This document shows positions 8,452-16,952 of a stretch of 64,000 bases of DNA, piece by piece (within the stretch, counting starts at the first letter, position 1; each line of letters opens with the position of its first letter). A program made the position numbers and the translations under genes. This stretch comes from Leucobacter chromiireducens subsp. solipictus (GTDB taxonomy: Bacteria > Actinomycetota > Actinomycetes > Actinomycetales > Microbacteriaceae), in NCBI RefSeq assembly GCF_016758195.1, contig NZ_QYAC01000001.1, positions 161,423-225,422 on the forward strand, given 5' to 3'. The notes under the pieces were generated by a model that was not told where the DNA came from, ran no database searches, and was given only the letters and a program-made list of their open reading frames with translations.

Positions 8452-9648
8452 GTGACCACCGATACTTCCGTAAGATCCGTGAGTGTGCGCTCTATTTTCA
8501 CCCCTGCGGCAATCGTCCGCCTGATCCTGGGCTGGGGCGCGTTCGCCGCGCTGATGCTCTCGGGATCACTGCTCGATCCACCGGTGCCGACCCCGCTCCT
8601 CGTGGCGGCGCTCGTGATCATCATCGCCGTCATCCTCGTGTGCGCCTTCGGCGTGGTGCACGAGGCCGAGCATCTCGCCCACCGGCTGGGAGACCCCTAC
8701 GGCTCGCTGGTGCTCACCCTGTCGATCGTGTTGATCGAGGTGGTGCTCATCTCCGCGGTCATGCTCGGCCCCGGCAAACAAGAGACGATCGCCCGAGACT
8801 CGGTGATGGCCGTCTCCATGATCATCCTGAACGCCGTCGTGGGTCTCTCGCTCCTGCTGGGCGGCCTGAAACGCGGCGGGATGCGGCACAACAGCACCGG
8901 GACGTCCAGCTACCTGGCGTTGATTGTCGTCCTTTCCTCCCTCGCGTTCGCGCTTCCCGCGATGATCGGGGTGGGCGGCTCCTACACGCCCGCGCAGGTG
9001 ATCCCCATCGTGGTGCTCACGCTCGCGCTCTACGCCTTTTTCCTGATCCGACAAATGGGGCCACAGGCGGCGGACTTCCGCGAGGTGGACCCGACGCTGC
9101 TCGGCGCGGAGGAGCCCCCGGCAGGTGACACCCCGTCGCTCGACGGCACCGCACCCGCTGCTCGTCCGGCGATCGGGCAGGTGCTCGCCGAGCACCGCAG
9201 CGAAATCCTGTGGCGTGTGCTGTTGCTTGTGGTCACCGTCCTCCCGATTGTGCTGCTCTCGCACGACATGGCCACGCTCCTCGATGACGGTCTGGGTCGC
9301 ATGGGTGCCCCGGTTGCGCTCGCGGGGATCCTGATCGCGATGATCGTGTTCCTCCCCGAGTCCATCACCTCGGTCCGGGCGGCGCTGCGGGGCGAGGTGC
9401 AACGCGTCAGCAACCTCTGCCACGGCGCGCTCGTCTCCACGGTGGGCCTCACGATTCCGGCCGTGCTCATCATCGGCAGCCTCACCGGGCAGACCGTGGT
9501 GCTCGCGGAGACCCCCACGAATCTGCTCATGCTCGGGGTCACGCTGCTGCTCACGGTGACGACCTTCTCAGCAAAAAAGGTTACGGCGATGCACGGTGCC
9601 GCGCACCTGGTGGTCTTCGCGGTGTACGGGCTGACCGTGTTCGCCTAG
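8452..9648 (+). CDS. Calcium/cation:proton antiporter, ChaA/CaCA family
   Basis: A 398-residue polytopic membrane protein with two homologous halves, each carrying the acidic alpha-repeat of cation/Ca2+ exchangers. The first is VVHEAEHLAHRLGDPYGSL followed by SIVLIEVVLIS; the second is IVFLPESITSVRAALRGE followed by NLCHGALVSTVGL. About ten transmembrane segments are visible with a Pro/Asp-rich cytoplasmic loop between the halves (around residues 200-240). The E. coli relative ChaA exchanges Ca2+, Na+ or K+ for protons; ion preference here is unknown. GTG at 8452 with an upstream AGGA is the likely start. Its last 4 bases overlap the convergent TetR gene. Confidence 0.85.
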   Translation: MTTDTSVRSVSVRSIFTPAAIVRLILGWGAFAALMLSGSLLDPPVPTPLLVAALVIIIAVILVCAFGVVHEAEHLAHRLGDPYGSLVLTLSIVLIEVVLISAVMLGPGKQETIARDSVMAVSMIILNAVVGLSLLLGGLKRGGMRHNSTGTSSYLALIVVLSSLAFALPAMIGVGGSYTPAQVIPIVVLTLALYAFFLIRQMGPQAADFREVDPTLLGAEEPPAGDTPSLDGTAPAARPAIGQVLAEHRSEILWRVLLLVVTVLPIVLLSHDMATLLDDGLGRMGAPVALAGILIAMIVFLPESITSVRAALRGEVQRVSNLCHGALVSTVGLTIPAVLIIGSLTGQTVVLAETPTNLLMLGVTLLLTVTTFSAKKVTAMHGAAHLVVFAVYGLTVFA

Positions 9649-10289
9649 GGACGCGACGCGGGGGTCCGGGCAGAGTCCGCTTGGCCGCGACCCCCGATCA
9701 GCGCCGTCATGCGGTCAACCCCATAGTTCCAGGCACGCTCAATATCTCCCTCGAGCTGGAAGCCACCACCGAGTTCCATCGTGACGAACCCGGTAGCCCA
9801 TGCGGTGAGCGTCCGTGCGGCGTCGATCACCTCCACCTCCGGAAGCGTGCGCGCCACGAGGCGGAGCACGGCTGCGCTCGCCGCAACGGGGGCAGCGTGA
9901 TCCGCCGCGGCGCTGGCGTCGGCCGCTGTTGCGGTGCCGGGGTCCGGCACTGTCACGGTGCCGGCGTCCGGCGCAGCGACTCCGCGTCCCGGGCTCATGA
10001 TGAGCTGGAAAGCCTCGGGCCGCTCGTGCGCAAATGCCCGGAAGCGGTTCGCCAGGTCGGGGAGGTTCCGCGCGGTTTCGAGCCGCGCGCCGAGCTCGCG
10101 CAACTGCGCGTCCGACACGAGCTGAAGCAGCGCTTCACGCCCCGCGACGCGCTTATAGAGCGAGGGAGCGCGCACGCCGACCCCGGCCGCGACCGCTTGC
10201 ATAGTGAGCCCCGCCGCCCCCGTGCGTTCGAGGAGTTCGCTCGCCACGCGCACGATCTCGGGGAGGGTGGTCTTATCCGGTGCAGCCAT
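9645..10289 (-). CDS. TetR family transcriptional repressor
   Basis: A 214-residue regulator. The N-terminal helix-turn-helix reads LTMQAVAAGVGVRAPSLYKR then GREALLQLVSDAQL, and the rest is a helical ligand domain of the TetR_C WHG type with a Gly/Ala/Thr-rich low-complexity insert (about residues 112-138). The start MAAPDKTT at 10289, preceded by a run of G residues, is preferred; an in-frame ATG at 10319 would sit inside the operator palindrome. The divergent metallo-hydrolase gene is the obvious target. Confidence 0.87.
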   Translation of the reverse strand: MAAPDKTTLPEIVRVASELLERTGAAGLTMQAVAAGVGVRAPSLYKRVAGREALLQLVSDAQLRELGARLETARNLPDLANRFRAFAHERPEAFQLIMSPGRGVAAPDAGTVTVPDPGTATAADASAAADHAAPVAASAAVLRLVARTLPEVEVIDAARTLTAWATGFVTMELGGGFQLEGDIERAWNYGVDRMTALIGGRGQADSARTPASRP

Positions 10290-10305
10290 CCCCCCACTAT
10301 AGCTA

Positions 10306-10335
10306 TTGACGTTAGCCATGATGGCTAACTAGAGT
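10306..10335 (+). promoter_or_regulatory. Promoter with embedded TetR operator, leaderless
   Basis: Minus-35 TTGACG at 10306-10311 and minus-10 TAGAGT at 10330-10335 are separated by 18 bases. The spacer is almost wholly the perfect palindrome GTTAGCCAT-G-ATGGCTAAC at 10311-10329. The predicted start point falls on the A of the ATG at 10343, so the downstream mRNA would be leaderless. A further half-site, TAGCCAT, lies at 10335-10341. Repressor binding here would occlude RNA polymerase directly. The repressor identity is inferred from the divergent TetR gene. Confidence 0.8.
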
Positions 10336-10342
10336 AGCCATC

Positions 10343-11086
10343 ATGGAACTCGCACCCGGCCTCCACCGCATCGGCTCCGATATCGTCGCCGCCTACCTGA
10401 TCGTGACCCCCGAGGGCATCACCGTGATCGACGCGGGGTTGCCGGGGCACTCGCGTGACCTGCAGCGGGAACTCGCCACCCTACACCGCCCCATTGGCGA
10501 CATCCGAGCCGTGCTCCTCACCCACGGCGACTCCGATCACCTGGGTTTCGCCGAGCGGCTGCGCCGCGATCACGGCGTCCCGACATTCATTCATCCGGGC
10601 GACGCTGAACGGGCGCGCGGCGGCCCGAAGCCGAAGAACGCGGCACAGGCCTCGCGCCTCGGGGCACTCCTCGGCTTCTTCGCCTACGCCCTCGGAAAAG
10701 GTGGGCTGCGCACCGCCTGGCTGCGTGAGACCCACCCCATCCACGACGGCGAAACCCTCGACCTTCCCGGCGCTCCACGGGTGATCACCATTCCCGGGCA
10801 CTCACCCGGAAGCGTCGCGTTCCACTCGCCGCTTGTCGACGCGGTGTTCGTGGGCGATGGCCTGACCACACGCCACGTTCTCACGGGCCACGCTGGCCCG
10901 CAGCCGGCCCCCTTCACCGACGACCCCGCAGAGGCACTGCGCTCGCTGGAACGACTCGCCGCAACGCAGGCCCGGTGGGTGCTCCCGGGCCACGGGGCAC
11001 CGTGGAACACGGGAGTCGCGCAGGCGCTCGCGGAGGTCGCCCGGTATGCCACCGCCGACGCCGCGACACCCGCTGCGCGAGAGTAG
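10343..11086 (+). CDS. Metallo-beta-lactamase-fold hydrolase
   Basis: A 247-residue cytoplasmic enzyme. The zinc-binding signature is LLTHGDSDHLGF (HxxxDH form), then IPGHSPGSVAFH, GDGLTTR and VLPGHGAPW near the C terminus supply the remaining ligands. The fold serves hydrolysis of thioesters, lactones, phosphodiesters and beta-lactams, so the substrate is not fixed by sequence. The closest pattern is the glyoxalase-II-like general group. The gene begins directly at its predicted transcription start and is controlled by the operator just upstream. It ends nine bases from the convergent ddh. Confidence 0.85.
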   Translation: MELAPGLHRIGSDIVAAYLIVTPEGITVIDAGLPGHSRDLQRELATLHRPIGDIRAVLLTHGDSDHLGFAERLRRDHGVPTFIHPGDAERARGGPKPKNAAQASRLGALLGFFAYALGKGGLRTAWLRETHPIHDGETLDLPGAPRVITIPGHSPGSVAFHSPLVDAVFVGDGLTTRHVLTGHAGPQPAPFTDDPAEALRSLERLAATQARWVLPGHGAPWNTGVAQALAEVARYATADAATPAARE

Positions 11087-11095
11087 TCCGGGCTC

Positions 11096-12070
11096 TTAGA
11101 GCAGCTCGGCGCGCAGTTCGGCCGCCGATTTCGGGGAGAGCAGGCCCGGGGCGATATCGAAGGGCGTCTTCGCCCCGTGATCTCCGGCGGCGGCCAGGCG
11201 GGCAGCGGCGCGGGCGTATGCGACGAGGACGCTCGCGGTGAACTCCGGGTTCGAATCGAGCTGCAGGCGATATTCGATGGTCTGCGTCGTCCCCGGGGAG
11301 GACGCACCGCTTCGAATCACGAAGCCGCCGTGCGGCATGCCGGTGTGGTCCCGGGCCAGCTCCTCAGCAGTGATGAACGTCACCGTCGTGTCGTAGGGCG
11401 CGAAGTAGTCGGGCATGGTGACGATCGCCTCGCGGACCTGCTCGGCGTCAGCCCCATCCTCGAGCACCACGAAGCACTGGCGATCGTGCTTCTCGCGCGT
11501 CGTGAGTTCGGGCTGCTCCCCCGCGCGCACCCGCTCGATCGCGTGTTCCGCGGGGATCGTGTATTGCACGGCACCGGCAACTCCCGGGACGCGGCGCAGC
11601 GCATCCGAGTGCCCCTGACTCAGGCCCCGGCCCCAGAACGTGTACGTTTCGCCCTGCGCGAGGATCGCTTCGCCGTATAGGCGGTTGATCGAGAACAGCC
11701 CCGGGTCCCACCCAGTCGAGATCACCGCGGTCGTCCCCGCGGCCCGCGCCGCCGCGTCAACGGCGGCAAAGTGCTGCGGGATCTGACCGTGATTGTCGTA
11801 GCTGTCCACCACGGTGAACCGAGCGGCAAGCTCGGGCGTCTGCTCGGGCAGGTCGCTCTTCGATCCGCCACACAGCACCAGCACGTCAATATCGTCGCGA
11901 CGGTCCGCGAGCGAATCCAGCGCGAACACCGCGGCACCACCCGTGGCGACCTGCGCCGGATCCCGGCGCGTGAACACCCCGACGAGCTCCATGTCAGGCT
12001 GCAGCCGGATCGCGGTCTCCACGCCCCGTCCGAGGTTGCCGTAGCCAACAATGCCAATACGGATGCTCAT
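11096..12070 (-). CDS. ddh: meso-Diaminopimelate D-dehydrogenase
   Basis: Catalyses reversible NADPH-dependent reductive amination of tetrahydrodipicolinate to meso-diaminopimelate, a one-step route to lysine. The 324-residue length fits the Corynebacterium enzyme (320). The nucleotide-binding motif is IGIVGYGNLGRGVE at the N terminus; VVDSYDNHG, STGWDPGLFSINR and FWGRGLSQGHSDALRR are hallmark segments of the substrate pocket, and MPHGGFVIRSG occurs near the C terminus. The start MSIRIG was chosen; the longer frame adds an Arg/Ser-rich stretch. If the host is a Leucobacter relative with diaminobutyrate in its wall, the enzyme would serve lysine synthesis only. Confidence 0.93.
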   Translation of the reverse strand: MSIRIGIVGYGNLGRGVETAIRLQPDMELVGVFTRRDPAQVATGGAAVFALDSLADRRDDIDVLVLCGGSKSDLPEQTPELAARFTVVDSYDNHGQIPQHFAAVDAAARAAGTTAVISTGWDPGLFSINRLYGEAILAQGETYTFWGRGLSQGHSDALRRVPGVAGAVQYTIPAEHAIERVRAGEQPELTTREKHDRQCFVVLEDGADAEQVREAIVTMPDYFAPYDTTVTFITAEELARDHTGMPHGGFVIRSGASSPGTTQTIEYRLQLDSNPEFTASVLVAYARAAARLAAAGDHGAKTPFDIAPGLLSPKSAAELRAELL

Positions 12071-12212
12071 CACGTGCCTTTCTGCCCGGTGCGACGCGGC
12101 ACTGGTCTGGTCGGAGCGCGATGTGGCCCCGCGCATTCATGATGGCGTGCACGCGGGTACAGGGTCAACTTGGCAGGCGATGCGCCGACGCGGCGGACAC
12201 CCCAGGCACACC

Positions 12213-12248
12213 ACAGGCGGGGCACGACCTCCGCCGTGCCCCGCCTGT
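12213..12248 (-). terminator. aceA terminator hairpin
   Basis: A perfect 14-bp inverted repeat (12213-12226 and 12235-12248) with an 8-base loop lies 12 bases after the aceA stop. It lacks a U-tract, as is common in actinobacteria. The remaining gap 12071-12212 holds the ddh promoter region; no motif is obvious. Confidence 0.8.
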
Positions 12249-12260
12249 GAGCGGGAACCC

Positions 12261-13853
12261 TTAGAACTGGTTCATCGTGTTGTCCTTGCCGCCGGCCTTG
12301 AGGGCCGCGTCCCCGGCGAAGTACTCCTTGTGGTTGTCGCCGATGTCGCTGCCGGCCATGTTCTGGTGCTTGACCGTCGCGATGCCCTGGCGGATCTCCT
12401 CGCGCTGCACGTCGCGGACGTAGGTGAGCATGCCCTCGTCACCGAAGTAGCCCTTGGCCAGGTTGTCCGTGGACAGCGCGGCCGTGTGGTAGGTCGGCAG
12501 GGTGATCAGGTGGTGGAAGATGCCCGCGCGAGCCGAGCCGTCCTTCTGGAAGGTGCGGATCTTCTCGTCGGCGAGCTGTGCGAGCTCGCTGCCGTCGTAA
12601 TCGACGCTCATGAGCTTGTCGCGATCGTAGGCCGACAGATCCTTGCCCTCTTCGGCCATCTGATCGAAGGCCTGCTGGCGGAAGTTGAGGGTCCAGTTGA
12701 ACGAGGGGCTGTTGTTGTAGACGAGCTTCGCGTTCGGGATGACCTCGCGGATCCGATCCACCATGCCGGCGATCTGCTCGACGTGCGGCTTCTCGGTCTC
12801 GATCCAGAGCAGGTCGGCGCCGCTCTGCAGCGACGTGATGCAGTCGAGCACGCAGCGATCCTCACCCGTGCCCTTGCGGAACTGGAACAGGTTCGAGGCG
12901 AGACGCTTCGGGCGGAGGAGCTTGCCGTCGCGCTTGATCACGACGTCGCCGTTGCCGAGCTCGGACTCCGAGATCTCTTCGACGTCGAGGAACGAGTTGT
13001 ACTGGTCGCCGAGGTCGCCCGGGGTGTTCGTGACGGCGAGCTTCTGCGTCAGGCCGGCACCCAGCGAATCAGTGCGGGCAACGATCACGCCGTTGTCGAT
13101 GCCGAGCTCGAGGAACGCGTAGCGCACGGCGTTGATCTTCGCGGTGAAGTCCTCGTGCGGGACGGTCACCTTGCCGTCCTGGTGGCCGCACTGCTTCTCG
13201 TCCGACACCTGGTTCTCGATCTGGATCGCGCAGGCGCCCGCCTCGATCATCTTCTTCGCGAGCAGGTACGTCGCCTCCGGGTTGCCGAAGCCGGCGTCGA
13301 TGTCCGCGATGATCGGCACCACGTGGGTCTCGTAGTTGTCGATCTGCGACTGCAGGAACTCCACCGCCGTCTCGTCTCCGGCAACGCGGGCGTCATCGAG
13401 CTGCGTGAAGAGCAGGTCGAGCTCGCGGGCGTCGGCCTGACGGAGGAAGGTGTAGAGCTCCTCGATCAGCGCCGGCACCGAGGTCTTCTCGTGCATCGAC
13501 TGATCCGGCAACGGGCCGAACTCGGAGCGGAGGGCGGCGACCATCCAGCCCGAGAGGTACAGGTAGCGCTTGTTCGTGGTCTTCAGGTGCTTCTTGATCG
13601 AGATCAGCTTCTGCTGGCCGATGAAGCCGTGCCAGACACCGAGCGACTGCGTGTAAACGGAGGAATCGGCGTCGTACTCGGCCATGTCGCGGCGCATGAT
13701 GTCGGCGGTGTACTGCGCGATCTCGAGACCGGTCTTGAACCGATTCTGGGCGCGCATCCGAGCGACGTACTCCGGGTTGACCTGATCCCATGCGGAACCG
13801 TGCTCCGCCTTGAGTGCCTCCACGGCTTCGATGTCGTTCTGGAATGCGGTCAT
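12261..13853 (-). CDS. aceA: Isocitrate lyase
   Basis: Splits isocitrate to glyoxylate and succinate, first step of the glyoxylate shunt, needed for growth on acetate and fatty acids. The 530-residue protein belongs to the longer isocitrate lyase group (as in Pseudomonas, about 531 residues) rather than the 430-residue type. The catalytic loop is EKQCGHQDGK, preceded by IADIDAGFGN and followed by ARTDSLGAG; LLWIETEKP and NNSPSFNWT line the active site. No malate synthase gene is nearby in the window. The start MTAFQND has a purine-rich AAGGAGT just upstream. Confidence 0.96.
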   Translation of the reverse strand: MTAFQNDIEAVEALKAEHGSAWDQVNPEYVARMRAQNRFKTGLEIAQYTADIMRRDMAEYDADSSVYTQSLGVWHGFIGQQKLISIKKHLKTTNKRYLYLSGWMVAALRSEFGPLPDQSMHEKTSVPALIEELYTFLRQADARELDLLFTQLDDARVAGDETAVEFLQSQIDNYETHVVPIIADIDAGFGNPEATYLLAKKMIEAGACAIQIENQVSDEKQCGHQDGKVTVPHEDFTAKINAVRYAFLELGIDNGVIVARTDSLGAGLTQKLAVTNTPGDLGDQYNSFLDVEEISESELGNGDVVIKRDGKLLRPKRLASNLFQFRKGTGEDRCVLDCITSLQSGADLLWIETEKPHVEQIAGMVDRIREVIPNAKLVYNNSPSFNWTLNFRQQAFDQMAEEGKDLSAYDRDKLMSVDYDGSELAQLADEKIRTFQKDGSARAGIFHHLITLPTYHTAALSTDNLAKGYFGDEGMLTYVRDVQREEIRQGIATVKHQNMAGSDIGDNHKEYFAGDAALKAGGKDNTMNQF

Positions 13854-14076
13854 GGTGACTCCTTTGTGGTGATGGCCGGATCACGTTTCGGTGATCGATT
13901 CGGGCTACTTCTCACTCTGCACCCACCGCAACCGCCACACCCGCCAAATCACAGGGGAAAAACATGCGTATTTCTGCTCGTCGGAAAATCTGCAGGGCCG
14001 ACGCGCCTTTCGGCGCCACTCGTGACCCCGCACGACACCCCGTAGCCTGGAGTTCCGCCCTCACGAGAGGAGAGCT

Positions 14077-14610
14077 ATGACTCCCCCGGTTCCGGCCCCG
14101 CACCCACCCCGTGGGGCGAGCACCGATCCCGGCCGCTCCCGCGGCGAGTTCTCGGACATCGAGCGCGCGCACGGCGTCGCTCGCGTCGGCCCGCTCGTGG
14201 CCCTGGGGGTTGCGGCGGCGTTTGCGGGCGTCATCGTGTTCGCCACCGGAATCGTGGCGACCTGGCTGATCCCCCTCGCGCTGCTTGCGTTCGGCGCCTG
14301 GTGGGCCTGGGGTGCCACGATCTCGGTCACCGTGACCCCGGAACGGGCCCGATTCCGCGCTCCGCTCGTCTCCCGAACACTGCCACGCTCCGACGTGACC
14401 CGGGTCACGGTGGCCGCAGACGACGGCATGAACCCGAGCATCATCAACTGGCCCGCGGCACCCGTCACCGTGGCTGGGGACCGCATGCTCCGCTTCAGCA
14501 TGGGCGGCACCGCCGTCGTGACAGTCTCGACGGCCACCGGATCCGGCGTCCAGTTCGTGGCCCGCGACCGGGACGCGGCGCAGCGCATCGCGGACGCGCT
14601 CCAGCAGTAG
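14077..14610 (+). CDS. Two-helix membrane protein, unknown function
   Basis: A 177-residue protein with a Pro/Arg-rich N terminus, two adjacent transmembrane helices (LVALGVAAAFAGVIVFATGI and WLIPLALLAFGAWWAWG) and a beta-rich cytoplasmic tail that resembles a PH-like or DUF3093-like domain (SVTVTPERARFRAPL, then RFSMGGTAVVTVST). The family assignment is weak. An AGGAGAG lies six bases before the ATG. The gene opens a run of small plus-strand genes. The 223 bases before it hold the divergent aceA promoter region, with no operator that I can identify. Confidence 0.6.
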   Translation: MTPPVPAPHPPRGASTDPGRSRGEFSDIERAHGVARVGPLVALGVAAAFAGVIVFATGIVATWLIPLALLAFGAWWAWGATISVTVTPERARFRAPLVSRTLPRSDVTRVTVAADDGMNPSIINWPAAPVTVAGDRMLRFSMGGTAVVTVSTATGSGVQFVARDRDAAQRIADALQQ

Positions 14611-14619
14611 GCTCGGAGC

Positions 14620-14979
14620 ATGACCGAGAAGCCGCAGACTATCGACGAGTACCTGTCGCGCCTCGATCCCGCACCCCGCGCAGCACTCGAGCGGATCCGG
14701 CAGCTCGTGACCGCGCTCGTGCCCGAGGCCACCGAGACCATCAGCTACGGCATGCCCACCCTGCTGGTCCAGGACCGCGCGCTGGTCTATTTCACCGCGT
14801 CGAAGAAGCATCTGAGTTTCTACCCGTCATCCTGGGCAATCGACGAACTGCGCGATCAGCTGACCGGCTACGCCACGACGGCACACGCCATCAAGTTCAC
14901 CCTTGATACCCCGTTGCCGAGCGAGCTGATCGAGGCCCTGGTTCGGGTGCATGTGCGCGAAATCGAACGCGGGCGGTAA
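14620..14979 (+). CDS. DUF1801 / YdhG-like protein
   Basis: A 119-residue cytoplasmic protein matching the DUF1801 family, whose Bacillus member YdhG (Fra) acts as an iron chaperone resembling frataxin. Visible family elements are IDEYLSRLDPAPRAALERIR, TISYGMPTLL, YFTASKKHLSFYP and TAHAIKFTLDTPLP. It begins nine bases after the stop of the previous gene and is probably co-transcribed. Iron binding is known only for some relatives and is not shown here. Confidence 0.83.
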   Translation: MTEKPQTIDEYLSRLDPAPRAALERIRQLVTALVPEATETISYGMPTLLVQDRALVYFTASKKHLSFYPSSWAIDELRDQLTGYATTAHAIKFTLDTPLPSELIEALVRVHVREIERGR

Positions 14980-15019
14980 GAGCCCCACGCGCCCGCTCGC
15001 TCGTTGCTAGGCTGCGGGC

Positions 15020-15763
15020 ATGAGTGCCCCCTCGCGCCCCGAGCCTCCCGCCCCCATGCTATTCCTCCACGGGGGCGGTGTCTCCGCGTGGATGTGGCAG
15101 CCCGTCCTCGATCTGCTCGACCCGTCCTGGGCGCCCGAGGTCCCGGATCTGCCGGGGCACGGTTCCCGCTGGCAGGAGGCGTATCGCAGCCACCGCGCGA
15201 CGACCGTTGAGCTGGCGGAGTGGATCCAGCGCGCGCATCCCGAGGGCGTGCACGTCACCGGATTCTCCCTCGGCGCGCAGCTCGCGATCCTGCTCGCGAG
15301 CGAACACCCGGAGCTGGTGCGGAGCGCCACCGTGGTGAGCGCCGAGACCATCCCCGCGCCGGCTCCACGGCCGACCCTGGCCCTGCTCGCGGCATCTGCA
15401 CCGCTCGCGCGCCGTCCCGGCTTCGCGCGCACTCAGGCCCGACAACTGGGGGTGCCGGCTGCCCTGACCGAGGCGTACGTCGCCGACAGCGCGCGGCTCT
15501 CGAAGGCGTCTCTGCTCAACAGCGTGGGCGAGAACATTCGATTCACGTTGCCCGCCGAATGGTCCGCGTATCCGGGCCCGGTCGCCGTGGTCGTCGGTTC
15601 CCGCGAGCGACGGCTGATGCGCAACTCTGCGGAGCTCACGCACCGCGCCCTCCCCGGGAGCGCGCTGCATACGATTCCCGGGGCTGGCCACGACGTCCCC
15701 CTCACGCAGCCCGAGGCGCTCGTGTCGATCCTGCACCAGACCCGCGCTCGCGCCACCAGCTGA
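15020..15763 (+). CDS. Alpha/beta hydrolase
   Basis: A 247-residue serine hydrolase. The oxyanion region LFLHGGGVSAWMW is at residues 14-26, the nucleophile elbow is TGFSLGAQ, the acid lies around VVVGSRERRLM, and the catalytic His is in IPGAGHDVPLT. It has the compact 2-hydroxymuconate-semialdehyde-hydrolase/MenH-type layout without a large lid. The substrate is unknown. No neighbour suggests a pathway. Confidence 0.82.
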   Translation: MSAPSRPEPPAPMLFLHGGGVSAWMWQPVLDLLDPSWAPEVPDLPGHGSRWQEAYRSHRATTVELAEWIQRAHPEGVHVTGFSLGAQLAILLASEHPELVRSATVVSAETIPAPAPRPTLALLAASAPLARRPGFARTQARQLGVPAALTEAYVADSARLSKASLLNSVGENIRFTLPAEWSAYPGPVAVVVGSRERRLMRNSAELTHRALPGSALHTIPGAGHDVPLTQPEALVSILHQTRARATS

Positions 15764-15833
15764 CCGGCCCGACCGTCAACCCTCGTGCACGGATCCTGGA
15801 GCATCATCTGGTCCCAGCGCCGAGCCGCTGCAG

Positions 15834-16217
15834 TCAGGCGGTTTGCCCAAAGGTGTCCGGGTTCACCGGGCGGAGCCGTTTCGGAAGCTGCTCGACAACG
15901 AGCAAATAGGACTCGGTGACCAGGTCGTCAACCATCTGAGCGTCAAGCTTTCCGCCCGGTCGCAGCGTGATCCAGTGCCGCTTATTCATGTGGTAGCCCG
16001 GCGTGATGTCGTCGTGCGCGTCTCGCAGCACCTGGCTATCCGCGGGCGCGGATTTCAGCGTGACGATCGGCACCCCGGCAACCTCGGACTGCAGCATGAA
16101 GACCTTGCCCTGCACCTTCCACACGTCCCAGGCTTCGCCAAACGGGTGGGTCAGTGCCGATCCGGGAAGCTCCTCGGTGCGCTCAGCTGCCCGACGCTGT
16201 AGCTCGTCTCCGTGCAT
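15834..16217 (-). CDS. MmcQ/YjbR family DNA-binding-like protein
   Basis: A 127-residue protein of the MmcQ/YjbR family, which has a double-wing fold and is presumed to bind DNA. Family features include HPFGEAWDVWKVQGKVFML, IVTLKSAP, GYHMNKRHWITLRPGG and the C-terminal DLVTESYLLVVEQLPK. The start MHGDELQRR was chosen; an upstream ATG at 16280 adds 21 poorly conserved residues. It stands alone between convergent and same-strand neighbours. Confidence 0.8.
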   Translation of the reverse strand: MHGDELQRRAAERTEELPGSALTHPFGEAWDVWKVQGKVFMLQSEVAGVPIVTLKSAPADSQVLRDAHDDITPGYHMNKRHWITLRPGGKLDAQMVDDLVTESYLLVVEQLPKRLRPVNPDTFGQTA

Positions 16218-16300
16218 CGATTCCACACTCTCGCTTTCGGCCCTTCCCCGGGGAAACTCCGTCGCCGCGGGAAGGCCCACGCCGACTGAGCAATCATGCC

Positions 16301-16624
16301 CTAGTTGATCGTCAATTCACCCATCTCGCCCCACGAATCGCCGTCGACCTTGCGAGAAACGATCTTCGGCGTGGCCACGAGGGCGGGACGCATCGATTCG
16401 AGCCCGGCCGTGAAGTGATCGCTATTGACGTGAGCGGCAGCGGCTTCGTCGTCACGGAACGCCTCGACCAGGACGAACTCACTGGGATCCTCGATGCTGC
16501 GTGACCAGTCGAACCACAGGTTGCCCGGCTCCTCACGAGTGCGCGAGGTGAATGGCCCCACAAGATTCATGAACTGCTCGGTGTATTCCGCTTTGGTCTT
16601 GAATTTCACGACGATGAAGTACAT
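16301..16624 (-). CDS. Antibiotic biosynthesis monooxygenase-fold protein (YgiN-like)
   Basis: A 107-residue dimeric ABM-fold protein. The start MYFIVVKFKTK, the middle REEPGNLWFDWSRS and EFVLVEAFRDDEAAAAHVNS, then an F-x-x-G-L-ESMRP segment match the YgiN-type quinol monooxygenases and related heme-independent enzymes. The role is usually quinone or reactive-metabolite turnover; nothing nearby narrows it. Confidence 0.82.
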   Translation of the reverse strand: MYFIVVKFKTKAEYTEQFMNLVGPFTSRTREEPGNLWFDWSRSIEDPSEFVLVEAFRDDEAAAAHVNSDHFTAGLESMRPALVATPKIVSRKVDGDSWGEMGELTIN

Positions 16625-16669
16625 GCGTCAATTCTAGGCGCCGCCACTCCACCCCACTAAGCAACCCAG

Positions 16670-16699
16670 GTTGACATCAGTGTGATGTCAACGTAGCTT
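16670..16699 (+). promoter_or_regulatory. Promoter overlapping a perfect palindrome, leaderless
   Basis: The palindrome GTTGACATCA-GTG-TGATGTCAAC spans 16670-16692 without a mismatch. It contains a consensus minus-35 TTGACA (16671-16676). A minus-10 TAGCTT lies at 16694-16699 after a 17-base spacer, placing the predicted transcript start on the ATG at 16707. The site is ideally placed for autorepression by the small helix-turn-helix protein encoded next; that link is inferred. Confidence 0.72.
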
Positions 16700-16706
16700 G
16701 CTCAGT

Positions 16707-16952
16707 ATGGAATCTCCTCAGGTCGCGAGCATCGCCGCCGACACCAGCGACCCGCGCTCCGGCCTCAGAGCAGTCGCGTCCTTGCGCACCCTCACCGACC
16801 GCCTTGAACTCGCACAGGTGGAGGCCGCGCTTCGAGCTGGCATGCGGTGGCAGGAGATCGCGGACGCACTCGGCGTCTCTCGCCAAGCCGCACACAAGAA
16901 GTACGCGAAGAAGATCGATCCGACCATCCCCGTCCCCCGGAGAAACACGTGA
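16707..16952 (+). CDS. Small helix-turn-helix protein
   Basis: An 81-residue protein that is little more than one helix-turn-helix: LELAQVEAALRAGMRWQEIA, then DALGVSRQAAHKKYAKK. Similar small proteins occur in actinobacteria next to ClpN-domain proteins, as here. The ATG sits at the predicted transcription start. Its last four bases overlap the GTG of the next gene, so the two are translationally coupled. Function is inferred as an autoregulator of this pair. Confidence 0.78.
   Translation: MESPQVASIAADTSDPRSGLRAVASLRTLTDRLELAQVEAALRAGMRWQEIADALGVSRQAAHKKYAKKIDPTIPVPRRNT

Noticed and set aside
10290-10319. TetR start at ATG 10319
   Set aside because: It would place the start codon within the operator with no ribosome-binding site; the ATG at 10289 follows a G-rich site and fits the family.
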